From NCBI RefSeq assembly GCF_016656965.1, contig NZ_CP067977.1:2504501-2568500 (forward strand): 64,000 bases of DNA, in the 5' to 3' direction. The notes under the pieces were generated by a model, which was given only the letters and a program-made list of their open reading frames with translations, did not search any database and had not been told where the DNA came from. Position 1 is the first letter of the stretch. Every line of letters starts with the position of its first letter. The translations under genes and the position numbers were made by a program. This DNA is from Brevundimonas vitisensis. GTDB lineage: Bacteria > Pseudomonadota > Alphaproteobacteria > Caulobacterales > Caulobacteraceae. Below, piece by piece: positions 7,909 to 15,901 of the stretch.

Positions 7909-8880
7909 CTACGGCGTCAAGACGATCTTGCCGACGTGCTCGCCCGCCTCAAGCCTGAGGTGGGCGAGGGCGGCCTGATCCAGCGGGAAGGTCGCCTCCA
8001 CCGGAGGGCGGACCGCACCCGACACGACCCAGGGCCAGGCCCGGTCGCGCACCGCCGCGATCAGCCTGGCCTTTTCGTCGGCCGACCGGGCGCGCAGGGT
8101 CGAGCCGGTCAGGACCAGACGCTTCATCATCACCCGTCGCAGATCGACCTGGGCCAGCGGCCCCGACAAGGTGGCGATGACAACCCAGCGGCCGCCGGGT
8201 TTCAGGGCCTCCAGGTTCAGCGTCGCATAGTCGGCGCCGACCATGTCCAGCACCACATCGACCCCGCCGGCAGCCGCGATCGCCGCCGGAAGATCATCTC
8301 GCGTGGCATCCAGGCTGATGTCGGCCCCCAGCGACAGGGCCGCGGTCGTCTTGGCCAGACCGCGCGACGTGGCGATCACGTGGGCACCTGCCGCCTTGGC
8401 CATCTGAATGGCGGTGACGCCGATGCCGCTGGTGGCTCCATGGATCAGCAGGGTCTCGCCGGATTTCAGCCCGCCCGCCTCGAAGACATTGGCAAAGACG
8501 GTGATCAGGGTCTCGGGCAGGGCCGCCGCCTGGATGTCATCCAGATCGGCGGGCAGGGCCAGCAGATGACGCGCATCGACCACGGCATGGTCGGCATAGC
8601 CGCCGCCGCCCAAAAGGGCACAGACGCGGTCGCCCAGGCTCCAGCCGGTGACGCCCTGGCCCAACTGGTCGATCTCGCCGGCGACCTCCAGTCCCAGAAT
8701 GTCCGAGGCTCCCGGCGGGGCGGGATAGAAGCCCCCGCGCTGAAGCAGATCGGGACGGTTCACGCCCGCCGCCCGGACACGGATACGCACCTGTCCCGGA
8801 GCCGCCTCTGGCGTCGGCCGCTGACCCAGCCGCAGCGCCGTGGCCGGGCCGGAGCCGCCGTCGATCTCGATCACCCGCAT
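7909..8880 (-). CDS. NAD(P)H:quinone oxidoreductase, PIG3 family (MDR superfamily)
   Basis: A 323-residue zinc-independent medium-chain reductase. The GroES-like N-terminal half contains AAGVNRPDLLQRGGFYPAPPGASDILGLEVAG, diagnostic of the PIG3/TP53I3-type quinone oxidoreductases. The Rossmann half starts at LIHGATSGIGVTAIQMAKA (an NADPH-binding AxxGxxG-type loop). Structural-zinc cysteines of the alcohol dehydrogenases are absent. I chose ATG 8880 (MRVIEIDGGSGP), the usual family start; the frame extends to 8985 without support. It faces DUF1192 divergently across 77 bases, an arrangement I recall as common in alphaproteobacteria. It probably reduces quinones or related carbonyls in the cytoplasm. 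Confidence 0.92.
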   Translation of the reverse strand: MRVIEIDGGSGPATALRLGQRPTPEAAPGQVRIRVRAAGVNRPDLLQRGGFYPAPPGASDILGLEVAGEIDQLGQGVTGWSLGDRVCALLGGGGYADHAVVDARHLLALPADLDDIQAAALPETLITVFANVFEAGGLKSGETLLIHGATSGIGVTAIQMAKAAGAHVIATSRGLAKTTAALSLGADISLDATRDDLPAAIAAAGGVDVVLDMVGADYATLNLEALKPGGRWVVIATLSGPLAQVDLRRVMMKRLVLTGSTLRARSADEKARLIAAVRDRAWPWVVSGAVRPPVEATFPLDQAALAHLRLEAGEHVGKIVLTP

Positions 8881-8957
8881 GACGTCACCCTTGCAATCGT
8901 CCGTGTCCAGGCGTTCAGATAGGGGCTCGCCACGGTGAAGGCCAAGGAGGTGGCACG

Positions 8958-9161
8958 ATGTTCGAGGATCTGGAGCCCCGCGCAAAGCGCGGCGCAGCGG
9001 TCGCGTCCCTGTCCCGAGAGGACCTCGACCTGTATGCCGTCGAAGAGCTGAACGAGCGGATCGAGGCGCTGGAGGCCGAGATCGCCCGTGTCCGTGCGGC
9101 CATCGACTCGAAGAATTCGCGCAAGAGCGCGGCCGATGCTCTGTTCAACTTCGGCCGTTAA
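8958..9161 (+). CDS. DUF1192 family small protein
   Basis: A 67-residue protein matching the short alphaproteobacterial DUF1192 family: an N-terminal MFEDLEPRAKRG, then a helix with heptad character (SREDLDLYAVEELNERIEALEAEIARVRAAI) likely to form a coiled coil, and a C-terminal ADALFNFGR signature. AGGAGG lies about 8 bases before the ATG. No function is established. The conserved neighbourhood (PIG3 oxidoreductase upstream, DUF1465 downstream) is itself a family trait. Probably cytoplasmic. Confidence 0.9.
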   Translation: MFEDLEPRAKRGAAVASLSREDLDLYAVEELNERIEALEAEIARVRAAIDSKNSRKSAADALFNFGR

Positions 9162-9194
9162 GGGTGTTTGACTATCGCGATGCGCCACGGCTCG

Positions 9195-9210
9195 TGGCAC
9201 GGGAGTTGCA
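9195..9210 (+). promoter_or_regulatory. Sigma-54 (RpoN) -24/-12 promoter upstream of DUF1465 gene
   Basis: The sequence TGGCACGGGAGTTGCA is an exact match to the sigma-54 consensus TGGCACG-N4-TTGCA, with GG and GC separated by 10 bases. It would start transcription about 12 bases downstream (near 9222), leaving a leader of roughly 45 bases before the ATG at 9268. An imperfect inverted repeat GCCAC/GTGGC at 9184-9198 overlaps the -24 element. Confidence 0.75.
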
Positions 9211-9267
9211 GAACCGGTCCGGTGGCCGTCCTTTGGGGACAGAGCCGGGACGATACGCGGGATTTGC

Positions 9268-9819
9268 ATGAGTACGGTTGAGTTGATGGCCACTGACGAC
9301 CTGAGCCCGCCCGCACCAGACGTTCCAGCCGGCAGCGGCTGGAACCGCGCGGGCGAGGTCCGCGATTTCGCCGCCTCGGAACTGTTCGATCGCACCTTCC
9401 GCGAAGGGATGGAACTGGTCGAGGAGACCGCCGCCTATCTGGACGGAGATGGCCGCCGGGAATCCAAGCTGCTGTCGCGCGTCGCGGCCCTGGCCTATGC
9501 CGGTGAGAGCATGACGCTGACCACGCGCCTGATGCAGATCGCGTCCTGGCTGCTGGTGCAGCGGGCCGTGCGTGAAGGCGACATCGCCCCCGAAGCGGCG
9601 GCGCAGGATCGCTATCGCCTGGCCGAACGCAAGCCGGCCGAAACGCCGACCCATCCCGAACTGCCCATTGCCCTGATCGAATACATGGTGCGCGCCGAAA
9701 AGCTGCACGATCGTGTCCTGTATCTGGACCGGCGCATGTATTCGGACCTGCCGGCCGAGGAGGTCGTCAATCCGGTGCTGAGCCAGATGGATCGCCTGGC
9801 GGCTGCCTTCGGGGGGTAG
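9268..9819 (+). CDS. DUF1465 family protein
   Basis: A 183-residue soluble protein of the alphaproteobacterial DUF1465 family. After a disordered N-terminus of about 30 residues come helices carrying FDRTFREGMELVEETAAYLDGDGR, ALAYAGESMTLTTRLMQIASWLLVQRAVREG and KLHDRVLYLDRRMY, the conserved family blocks. A function is not established, though genomic databases often call it a regulator. A perfect sigma-54 promoter lies 58-73 bases upstream of the start, which is unusual for a housekeeping gene and may link it to the RpoN regulon (flagellar and stalk genes in Caulobacter). An in-frame ATG at 9286 is an alternative start. It is convergent with the L,D-transpeptidase gene across a strong hairpin. 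Confidence 0.88.
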   Translation: MSTVELMATDDLSPPAPDVPAGSGWNRAGEVRDFAASELFDRTFREGMELVEETAAYLDGDGRRESKLLSRVAALAYAGESMTLTTRLMQIASWLLVQRAVREGDIAPEAAAQDRYRLAERKPAETPTHPELPIALIEYMVRAEKLHDRVLYLDRRMYSDLPAEEVVNPVLSQMDRLAAAFGG

Positions 9820-9829
9820 CATCCGCTTT

Positions 9830-9850
9830 CCCTCCCCCGCCGGGGGAGGG
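9830..9850. terminator. GC-rich hairpin between convergent DUF1465 and L,D-transpeptidase genes
   Basis: A perfect inverted repeat CCCTCCCCC / GGGGGAGGG with loop GCC sits in the 56-base convergent gap. TTT precedes it on the plus strand and there is no U-run on either side, so bidirectional termination is plausible but not canonical. It belongs to the same repeat family as 6373-6394 and 28858-28886. Confidence 0.55.
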
Positions 9851-9875
9851 AGAAGTCGGTGGCAGTTCTCTTCCT

Positions 9876-11450
9876 TTACGGTCCGACGTCGTTGCTGTCG
9901 GCGCGGCCGTCGATGACCGGACGCGGCAGGCTGACGGCGATGCCAAGGGCGTCGGCCAGCTTTTCATCGCGGCTATAGACATCTTCACGGAAGGCGACGC
10001 GGCCCAGACCGTCGACGAAGGCGGTCCAGTAAAGCAGGCGCACGCTGATCTCGCGGCCGGTCTGGATCCGCTTGGTCTGGCGGCTGTCCTGAGCGGCGTC
10101 GAACTCGGCCAGCCGATCCGGGTCGGGCGACAGCAGCAGACGCGCAAACTCGACGGCACCCTGCACGCGGACGCAACCATGCGAGCGGTGGCGATAGGCA
10201 TTGTTGAACGCTGCCTTGGACGGGGTGTCGTGCAGGAAGATGGCGTAGCTGTCGCGCAGCTCGAACTTCACATAGCCGAGCGCCGCCGTCGGGCCGGCCC
10301 GCTGAATGACCGTGCCGTTGGAGATGTACATATTGTTGGCCGCCAGATAGGCGGGCCCGCGCGGCAGGATCTCGTTCCGGGCAATGCCAGCCGGCACATA
10401 CCACGGCGGGTTGGCGACGACCGAGGCGAATGGTTTTTCCAGGCTGGGCGTCTGGTTCTCGGGCGTGCCGACGACGACGCGGTTGGAGTGGACCGGCTTG
10501 CCGTCTTTCACATAGACCATGATGGCGGCGGCGGTATTCACCTCGATCCGCTCGGGTGCCAGGTCGCGCTTCAGCCAGCGGCGCCGCTCCAGGTTCAGGG
10601 CGATCTGACGGGCCCGGTCCTCGGCAGAGGCCGACAGTGAACGCTGAGTGCCGGTCCCGATGCGGCCGTCGGAAACCAGGCCGTGGCGGGTCTGGAAGCT
10701 GCGAACCGCCGCTTCCAGTTCGGGGCCGTAAAAGTTGCCCATGCCGGACAGGCGTGCGCCATCGGCTGCCGACAGATCACCCTCTGCCACCAGACGCGCC
10801 ACCAGGGCAGGGACGCGCGGGTCGCTGCCGCCCGGCTCGATATTGGCCCCGGCCCGGAACACGGGCCAGCCGCCGTCCTGGATCAGGCGGCGATACCGGA
10901 CATAGCCAGCCGAAAGATTGGAATAGCCCAGGTCCGTCGGAGCCAGCCCCTCGAACCAGTCCACCAGGCGATTGGTGGCCAGGGCGTTGTTCAGACCCGC
11001 GGGCAGGTCGACGCGGTTCTTCTGCATCTCCCACAGGTCTTCGACCGTCTCCGGCCGGACCCGACCTTCGGCCAGAACGCGGGCGTAGGTCAGGGCCGCA
11101 ACCGTGGTGTTCATCTCCAGGCGCGAAGCGTCGGTGACGGCGGCGTCGAAGTCGAAGAAGTCGCCCTGGGACAGGCCATGGCGCTCAGCGCGGGAAGCCG
11201 CCTGGCGAAGCACGCGCACACGCTCGGCCGTCCAGACCGGGTTCCAGCCGTTGATCTCGTAGAAGGCGCGGACATCGCCCTGGAAGGCGGCGGGCACGCG
11301 GGCCAGAAGGTCGTTGAAGCCGTCATAGAAGGCCACGGCAGCGGCCGACCGGGCCTGAGACTGGCTCTGGACCTGAGCCTGCGCGGCCATAGCTGTCGCG
11401 CCCGACACGGCGGTCACCGCAGCACCCAAGGCCAATTCGCGTCGATTCAT
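9876..11450 (-). CDS. L,D-transpeptidase, YcbB/LdtD type
   Basis: A 524-residue periplasmic peptidoglycan cross-linking enzyme. The N-terminus is a signal peptide with twin Arg (MNRRELALGAAVTAVSG), possibly Tat-dependent, ending near AQAQ. A scaffold domain follows, then a PG_binding_1 motif around LEAAVRSFQTRHGLVSDGRIG, then the YkuD catalytic domain with YAIFLHDTPSK and the active-site motif HRSHGCVRV (Cys426). The large lid between scaffold and Cys is typical of the long YcbB branch. The family forms 3-3 cross-links or attaches proteins to meso-diaminopimelate. It is the last gene before the rpmE terminator region and is apparently transcribed alone. Confidence 0.93.
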   Translation of the reverse strand: MNRRELALGAAVTAVSGATAMAAQAQVQSQSQARSAAAVAFYDGFNDLLARVPAAFQGDVRAFYEINGWNPVWTAERVRVLRQAASRAERHGLSQGDFFDFDAAVTDASRLEMNTTVAALTYARVLAEGRVRPETVEDLWEMQKNRVDLPAGLNNALATNRLVDWFEGLAPTDLGYSNLSAGYVRYRRLIQDGGWPVFRAGANIEPGGSDPRVPALVARLVAEGDLSAADGARLSGMGNFYGPELEAAVRSFQTRHGLVSDGRIGTGTQRSLSASAEDRARQIALNLERRRWLKRDLAPERIEVNTAAAIMVYVKDGKPVHSNRVVVGTPENQTPSLEKPFASVVANPPWYVPAGIARNEILPRGPAYLAANNMYISNGTVIQRAGPTAALGYVKFELRDSYAIFLHDTPSKAAFNNAYRHRSHGCVRVQGAVEFARLLLSPDPDRLAEFDAAQDSRQTKRIQTGREISVRLLYWTAFVDGLGRVAFREDVYSRDEKLADALGIAVSLPRPVIDGRADSNDVGP

Positions 11451-11543
11451 GACAGATCCGCTCTTGCTCGCCCCGTGACGGACACCTTGTCCGCACCCCG
11501 AAAGCCAACGCCCGCCATGTTATCGGCGTTCCGCGCAAACAGA

Positions 11544-11571
11544 AAGCGCCGGCCCGAAGGGACCGGCGCTT
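11544..11571 (-). terminator. Intrinsic terminator downstream of rpmE
   Basis: On the minus strand AAGCGCCGGTCCC pairs with GGGCCGGCGCTT (12 pairs including one G-U) around a tight TTC-type loop and is followed by TTTCTGTTT. It lies 50 bases after the rpmE stop codon and before the L,D-transpeptidase start. Confidence 0.8.
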
Positions 11572-11620
11572 CCGTTGCCGTGATGTCGCACAGGGATCGC
11601 CCGGGCGATCCCGCACGGGC

Positions 11621-11845
11621 TTATTTCTTGAGGAAGCCGCCGAACTTGTTGGTGAAGCGCGAAACGCGGCCGCCGCGGTCCAGCATGTGGGCATTGCCGC
11701 CGGTCCAGGCCGGGTGGGTGGTCGGGTCGATGTCCAGGTTCAGCGTCGCGCCTTCTTTGCCGTAGGTCGAACGGGTCTGATAGGTCGTGCCATCGGTCAT
11801 CACCACGGTGATGAAGTGATAGTCGGGGTGCGTGTCCGCTTTCAT
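11621..11845 (-). CDS. rpmE: 50S ribosomal protein L31
   Basis: A 74-residue protein matching bacterial L31: [20 protein letters not shown], the [13 protein letters not shown] signature and the C-terminal [11 protein letters not shown]. The zinc-coordinating Cys residues of the C-plus form are absent, as is usual for alphaproteobacterial L31. It is a component of the large ribosomal subunit at the central protuberance and inter-subunit bridge. It is monocistronic, with a strong intrinsic terminator 50 bases downstream. The divergent ABC exporter gene begins about 190 bases upstream, an arrangement I recall from many alphaproteobacteria. Confidence 0.97.
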   Translation of the reverse strand: MKADTHPDYHFITVVMTDGTTYQTRSTYGKEGATLNLDIDPTTHPAWTGGNAHMLDRGGRVSRFTNKFGGFLKK

Positions 11846-11961
11846 GGTCGTCGTCCGGTCTCTGCGCGATGACGATGCCGACCGTCGCTGCGCTTTTGCT
11901 GAGTGTCGCTGAAGCTTGACCCGGATCAGGTCCGTGGCTCGCTGCGACGGAGAATAAGAAA

Positions 11962-11984
11962 TCCCGCCAAAGAGCCCGGCGGGA
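11962..11984. terminator. Hairpin in the rpmE/ABC-transporter intergenic region
   Basis: Inverted repeat TCCCGCC / GGCGGGA with a 9-base loop. On the minus strand it is followed by ATTTCTTATT, so it would work as a terminator for leftward transcription entering the rpmE promoter region. No leftward gene ends here. It could insulate rpmE from antisense transcription or form part of the ABC gene leader. The interpretation is weak. Confidence 0.4.
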
Positions 11985-12035
11985 GTGAGCGGCGGCGTTT
12001 ACACCGGGGGGCGTTCCGGGGCAAGAGGCTGCGCC

Positions 12036-13883
12036 ATGACCGACCCCTCGCCGATTGCTGCCCGTGCCGAAGCCGATGGCCGACCGGGTGCCGGGGCCGT
12101 TCTGGCCGAACAGATGAGCGAGGCGGGCGAGCGCCGCGCCAAGACGCGCGACATCCGGCCACTGATGCGCCTGTGGCCGCTCGCGGTGCGCCACAAGGCA
12201 CCCGCCCTGCTGGCAGGCTTCTGGTTGCTGCTGTCCACCTCGGCGTCGCTGGGTCTGACGGTCACGGCACGGGGCGCGATCGACAACGGGTTCCAAGGCG
12301 GCGGTGCGCAGCTGAACCTGTGGTTCCTGCTGCTGGGGGCCAATGCCCTGTTCCTCGGTCTGGCCACAGCCGTCCGCTATTTCTATGTGACCAAGACGGG
12401 CGAGCGGGTCATTGCCGATCTGCGCAAGGCCCTGTTCCAGCGCATTCTGACGCTGGATCCCGCCTTCTATGTGAAGATGCGGACCGGCGAGGTGCTGTCG
12501 CGGCTGACGACCGACATCGCCCTGGTCGAGACCCTGATGACGACGTCGGTCTCCTATGCGCTGCGGAATGTGCTGACCCTGATCGGCGGGATCGTCCTGC
12601 TGATGGTGGTCAGTCCCAAGCTGACCGGCCTGGTGCTGCTGATCGTGCCGGTGCTGATCGTGCCGCTGTTCCTGTTCGGGCGGCGGGTTCGCAAGCTGAC
12701 GGTCGCGTCCCAGGACCGGTTCGCCCATGCCGTCGGCTTTGCCGGCGAAAGCGTCGATGCCATCGAGACGGTCCAGGCCTTTGGCCGCGAGGCCAGCGCC
12801 ATCGGCCGGTTCGGCGAGGCGGTCGAGGCCGCGTTCGGCGTGTCCCTGACCCGGATGAAGGCGCGGGCCTGGATGACGGCCCTGATCATCATCGTCATGT
12901 TCGGAGGCGTGACCCTGGTCCTGTGGCTGGGGGCCCAGGATGTGATTGCCGGGCGGATGTCGCCGGGCGCCCTGCTGCAGTTCGTGCTGCTGTCGGTATT
13001 CGCTGCCGGCGCCGTGGGGGCGCTGGGCGAAAGCTGGGGCGATGTGCAGAAGGCCGCCGGGGCCATGCAGCGGATCGACGAGCTGATGCAGAGCCAGCCG
13101 GCCATCGCACCCCCGGCCAGCCCGCGCGCCCTGCCCGAGCCGCCGCGCGGCGAAGTGTCGATGTCGGGCGTGGACTTCGCCTATCCGGGCCGACCCGATC
13201 TGCCGGCGCTGAAAGGGTTCTCCCTGACCGTGCGGCCGGGCGAGACCGTGGCCCTGGTCGGGCCGTCGGGGGCAGGCAAGTCCACGGTCTTCCGGCTGCT
13301 GCTGCGCTTCTATGACCCGCAGGCGGGCGCGGTGACGGTGGACGACGTGGATGTGCGCGATGCCGATCCGGTCGCGGTGCGCGGGCGGTTCGCCTGGGTC
13401 TCGCAGGAGGCCCCGCTGTTCTCGGGCTCGGCGCTGGAAAACATCCGCTTTGGCCGCGAAACCGCGACCGAGGACGACGCCCGCGCCGTGGCGGCCGAGG
13501 CCCAAGCCCTGGGCTTCATCGAGGCCCTGCCCGAAGGCTTTGCCACGCCGCTGGGCGAACGGGGCAAGTCCCTGTCCGGCGGTCAGCGCCAGCGGCTGGC
13601 CATCGCGCGCGCCCTGGTCCGCGAGGCGCCGATCCTGTTGCTGGACGAGGCCACCAGTGCGCTGGATGCCGAAAGCGAGCGCCTGGTGCAGGCGGCCCTG
13701 GATCAGGCGATGGAGGCCAGAACCACCCTGGTCATCGCCCACCGCCTGGCCACCGTCCTGCGGGCCGACCGCATCGTGGTCATGCAGGACGGTGCCGTCG
13801 TGGAACAGGGCACCCACCCCGAACTGATCGCTCGGGGTGGCCTTTACGCCCGGCTGGCGGAGCTGCAGTTCCGGGCGGAGTGA
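12036..13883 (+). CDS. ABC exporter, fused permease/ATPase (MsbA-like)
   Basis: A 615-residue half-transporter with six predicted membrane helices (about residues 50-340) followed by an ATPase domain. Walker A is GPSGAGKST (Lys415), the Q-loop WVSQEAPLF, the signature LSGGQRQRLAIARAL (from about 513), Walker B ILLLDEATSALD and the H-loop IAHRL. This is the type IV exporter architecture of MsbA and multidrug exporters, acting as a homodimer. I chose ATG 12036; an extension to 11985 adds a non-conserved 17-residue leader. This gene next to rpmE is commonly annotated as a lipid A/drug exporter, but the substrate is unproven. The long soluble N-terminus (about 45 residues) is unusual for MsbA itself. 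Confidence 0.92.
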   Translation: MTDPSPIAARAEADGRPGAGAVLAEQMSEAGERRAKTRDIRPLMRLWPLAVRHKAPALLAGFWLLLSTSASLGLTVTARGAIDNGFQGGGAQLNLWFLLLGANALFLGLATAVRYFYVTKTGERVIADLRKALFQRILTLDPAFYVKMRTGEVLSRLTTDIALVETLMTTSVSYALRNVLTLIGGIVLLMVVSPKLTGLVLLIVPVLIVPLFLFGRRVRKLTVASQDRFAHAVGFAGESVDAIETVQAFGREASAIGRFGEAVEAAFGVSLTRMKARAWMTALIIIVMFGGVTLVLWLGAQDVIAGRMSPGALLQFVLLSVFAAGAVGALGESWGDVQKAAGAMQRIDELMQSQPAIAPPASPRALPEPPRGEVSMSGVDFAYPGRPDLPALKGFSLTVRPGETVALVGPSGAGKSTVFRLLLRFYDPQAGAVTVDDVDVRDADPVAVRGRFAWVSQEAPLFSGSALENIRFGRETATEDDARAVAAEAQALGFIEALPEGFATPLGERGKSLSGGQRQRLAIARALVREAPILLLDEATSALDAESERLVQAALDQAMEARTTLVIAHRLATVLRADRIVVMQDGAVVEQGTHPELIARGGLYARLAELQFRAE

Positions 13884-13908
13884 CGGTGAAGCGTGCGGTG
13901 CTCACGCT

Positions 13909-15753
13909 TCACTCCTCATCCTCCCACATCGTGCCCATGGCACGGGCCAGCTGGACGAACTCGGCCCGGTCGCCATAGGGGTCCTCGCCGCGCGCGCCCT
14001 GTGCCAGGTCGACGATGCGATCCCAGCCATAGTCCTCGGCCATCCACGGATCGCCCCGCAGCTTCTGGCCAAAGGCGGCCACGGCCAGGGCCCAGCGGGT
14101 GGATTCGGGCGCCTCGCCCGGCGTCGGCGTCACCGGCGTGGACATCTCGATGGACCGATCCTGGCCCGGCAGCTTGTAGCGCAGGCGCACGAAGGCGATC
14201 TCTGCCGAAGGATCACCCGCCGGGGCCGCGCGATTGGCTTCATAGCGGCGGTCGGGGATCTGGCTGGGTCCGCCCACGGGCGTGATCTCATAAAGGGCAG
14301 TGACGGAGGCACCCGACCCCACCTCGCCCGCATCGATGCGGTCGTTGGTGAAATCCTCTTCGTTCAGCAGGCGGGTCTCATAGCCGATCAGCCGGTATTC
14401 GGAGACCTGGGCCGGGTTGAACTCGACCTGGATCTTGACGTCGTCGGCGATGGGAAAGGCCCCCCGGTCGAACATCGGCCCGAACAGGCGGCGCGCCTCG
14501 TTCAGGTCGTCGACATAGGCCGCCGTGCCGTTGCCGGACTGGGCGATCGCCTGCATCCGGTCGTCCTGATAGTTGTCGCGCCCGAAACCATAGACCGACA
14601 GATAGATGCCGGTTTCGCGCTTGTCGGCGACATAGTCCTCCAGCGTTCGGTTCTCGGTGACGCCGACGTTGAAGTCGCCATCGGTGAACATCAGGATGCG
14701 GTTGACGCGGTCGGGCGCGAAATTCGCCTCGGCCGTTTCATAGGCATTGACCATGCCGCGCGCCCCGGCGGTCGCGCCGCTGGCCGACAGACTGGCCACG
14801 GCACAGCGCAGCTGCAACTTGTGATCGCCCGGCGTCGGGGCGATCGTGGTGCCCTCGGTCGAGGCGTAATAGGTGATGGCCAGGGTGTCCTGGGGGCGCA
14901 GCTGGTCGATGACCAGATTCATCGCCTTCTGGGCCAGGCCCAGCTTGTTCGGATCGTCCATCGATCCCGACACATCGACCAGGAAGGTCAGGTTCAGCGG
15001 CGGCTGCTGATCGGTCGGCAGCTGGAAGCCCTGCACCCCGATATGGACGATCTGGCGGCCCGGCGACCAGGGCGAGGCGACGACGGCCGTGGTGACGGCG
15101 AACGGCGCGTTGGCGCTGGTCGGACGATCATAGCCATAGTCGAAATAGTTGATCAGTTCCTCGACCCGGACGGCGTCCTTGGGCGGGAACATGCCGTCCT
15201 CGATGAAGCCACGGACATTGGCGTAGGAGACGGTGTCCACATCGATCGAAAAGGTCGAGACGGGGGCATCGGCGACCCGGCGCACCGGGTTTGGCGTGGC
15301 GTCGGGATAGCGGGCTGTGTCGCGTGACGACAGATCCTGGGCGGGTGCGGGCGTTGTCGAAGAGATGGCGCTGGCCGTGACAACGACCGGGGCGGCCGGC
15401 GTGACCAGAACGGGCGCCGAAGGTGGCGGCGGGGGCGGGGGCGGAGGAGGCGGAGGCGGAGGCGGAGGCGGAGGCGGAGGTGGCGGTGGCGGTGGCGGTG
15501 GCGGTGCGGGCGGCGGGGGCGTGCCGACATAGGAACGCGCGCTGCTCACACCGGGTGCAAAGGTCTGCTCCGGTTGCGGGCGCGGCAGCTGGAAGCCCAG
15601 GGGCGCACAGGCCGCCACGGACGGGACCCCGTCGCCCGGCTTGTCCCGATTGCCGGCCGTGGCCGGGCGGTCCTGCGCCATCAGGGGTGTGGGCAGAGCG
15701 ATGGCTACGGCCGTCAGCGCCGCCAGGGTGCGTGTTAGGGGTTTATCGGTCAT
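13909..15753 (-). CDS. Secreted von Willebrand factor A protein (YfbK-like) with polyproline tract
   Basis: A 614-residue protein. A signal peptide (residues 1-26, ending LMAQ) precedes a low-complexity region containing PPPP-A followed by 28 consecutive prolines (codons at 15421-15504). Then come a vWF-A N-terminal domain (TARYPDATPNPVRRVADAPVSTFSIDVDTVSYANVR), the VWA domain with MIDAS motif DVSGS near residue 260 and TDGDFNVG further on, and a C-terminal DUF3520-like region. The order matches the E. coli YfbK family, whose function is unknown; MIDAS motifs bind divalent cations and ligands. GGAGGACGTTCG precedes the ATG. The protein is probably periplasmic or envelope-bound. The proline tract should stall ribosomes without EF-P. 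Confidence 0.92.
   Translation of the reverse strand: MTDKPLTRTLAALTAVAIALPTPLMAQDRPATAGNRDKPGDGVPSVAACAPLGFQLPRPQPEQTFAPGVSSARSYVGTPPPPAPPPPPPPPPPPPPPPPPPPPPPPPPPPPSAPVLVTPAAPVVVTASAISSTTPAPAQDLSSRDTARYPDATPNPVRRVADAPVSTFSIDVDTVSYANVRGFIEDGMFPPKDAVRVEELINYFDYGYDRPTSANAPFAVTTAVVASPWSPGRQIVHIGVQGFQLPTDQQPPLNLTFLVDVSGSMDDPNKLGLAQKAMNLVIDQLRPQDTLAITYYASTEGTTIAPTPGDHKLQLRCAVASLSASGATAGARGMVNAYETAEANFAPDRVNRILMFTDGDFNVGVTENRTLEDYVADKRETGIYLSVYGFGRDNYQDDRMQAIAQSGNGTAAYVDDLNEARRLFGPMFDRGAFPIADDVKIQVEFNPAQVSEYRLIGYETRLLNEEDFTNDRIDAGEVGSGASVTALYEITPVGGPSQIPDRRYEANRAAPAGDPSAEIAFVRLRYKLPGQDRSIEMSTPVTPTPGEAPESTRWALAVAAFGQKLRGDPWMAEDYGWDRIVDLAQGARGEDPYGDRAEFVQLARAMGTMWEDEE
15421..15504. repeat. Hexanucleotide microsatellite encoding 28 prolines
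   Basis: Read on the plus strand, an irregular GGC/GGG start leads into five CGGAGG units (15451-15480) and then four TGGCGG units (15481-15504). The minus strand reads uninterrupted CCN codons. Units of 6 bases expand or contract in frame, so the polyproline length of the VWA protein can vary between strains. Confidence 0.95.
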
Positions 15754-15901
15754 CGAACGTCCTCCCGTGTCCTGAGGCCATGTCCGGCGTCGTCTCGGGC
15801 AAAAACAAGGCAGGGCCGCCTGACGAAGCCTGACGAACGCCTCTAGCGCTCTTCCGCCGCCGTCACCACAATGAAGCGGAGCAGCAGGGGGGCGAACGAT
15901 C

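Noticed and set aside
8945..8965. TGGCACG sequence just before the DUF1192 start as a second sigma-54 promoter
   Set aside because: The -12 position reads TTCG rather than TTGC, and the element would overlap the start codon.
15317..15532. A plus-strand frame encoding a long polyglycine protein
   Set aside because: It is the complement of the polyproline tract of the VWA gene, with no independent ribosome site or family.
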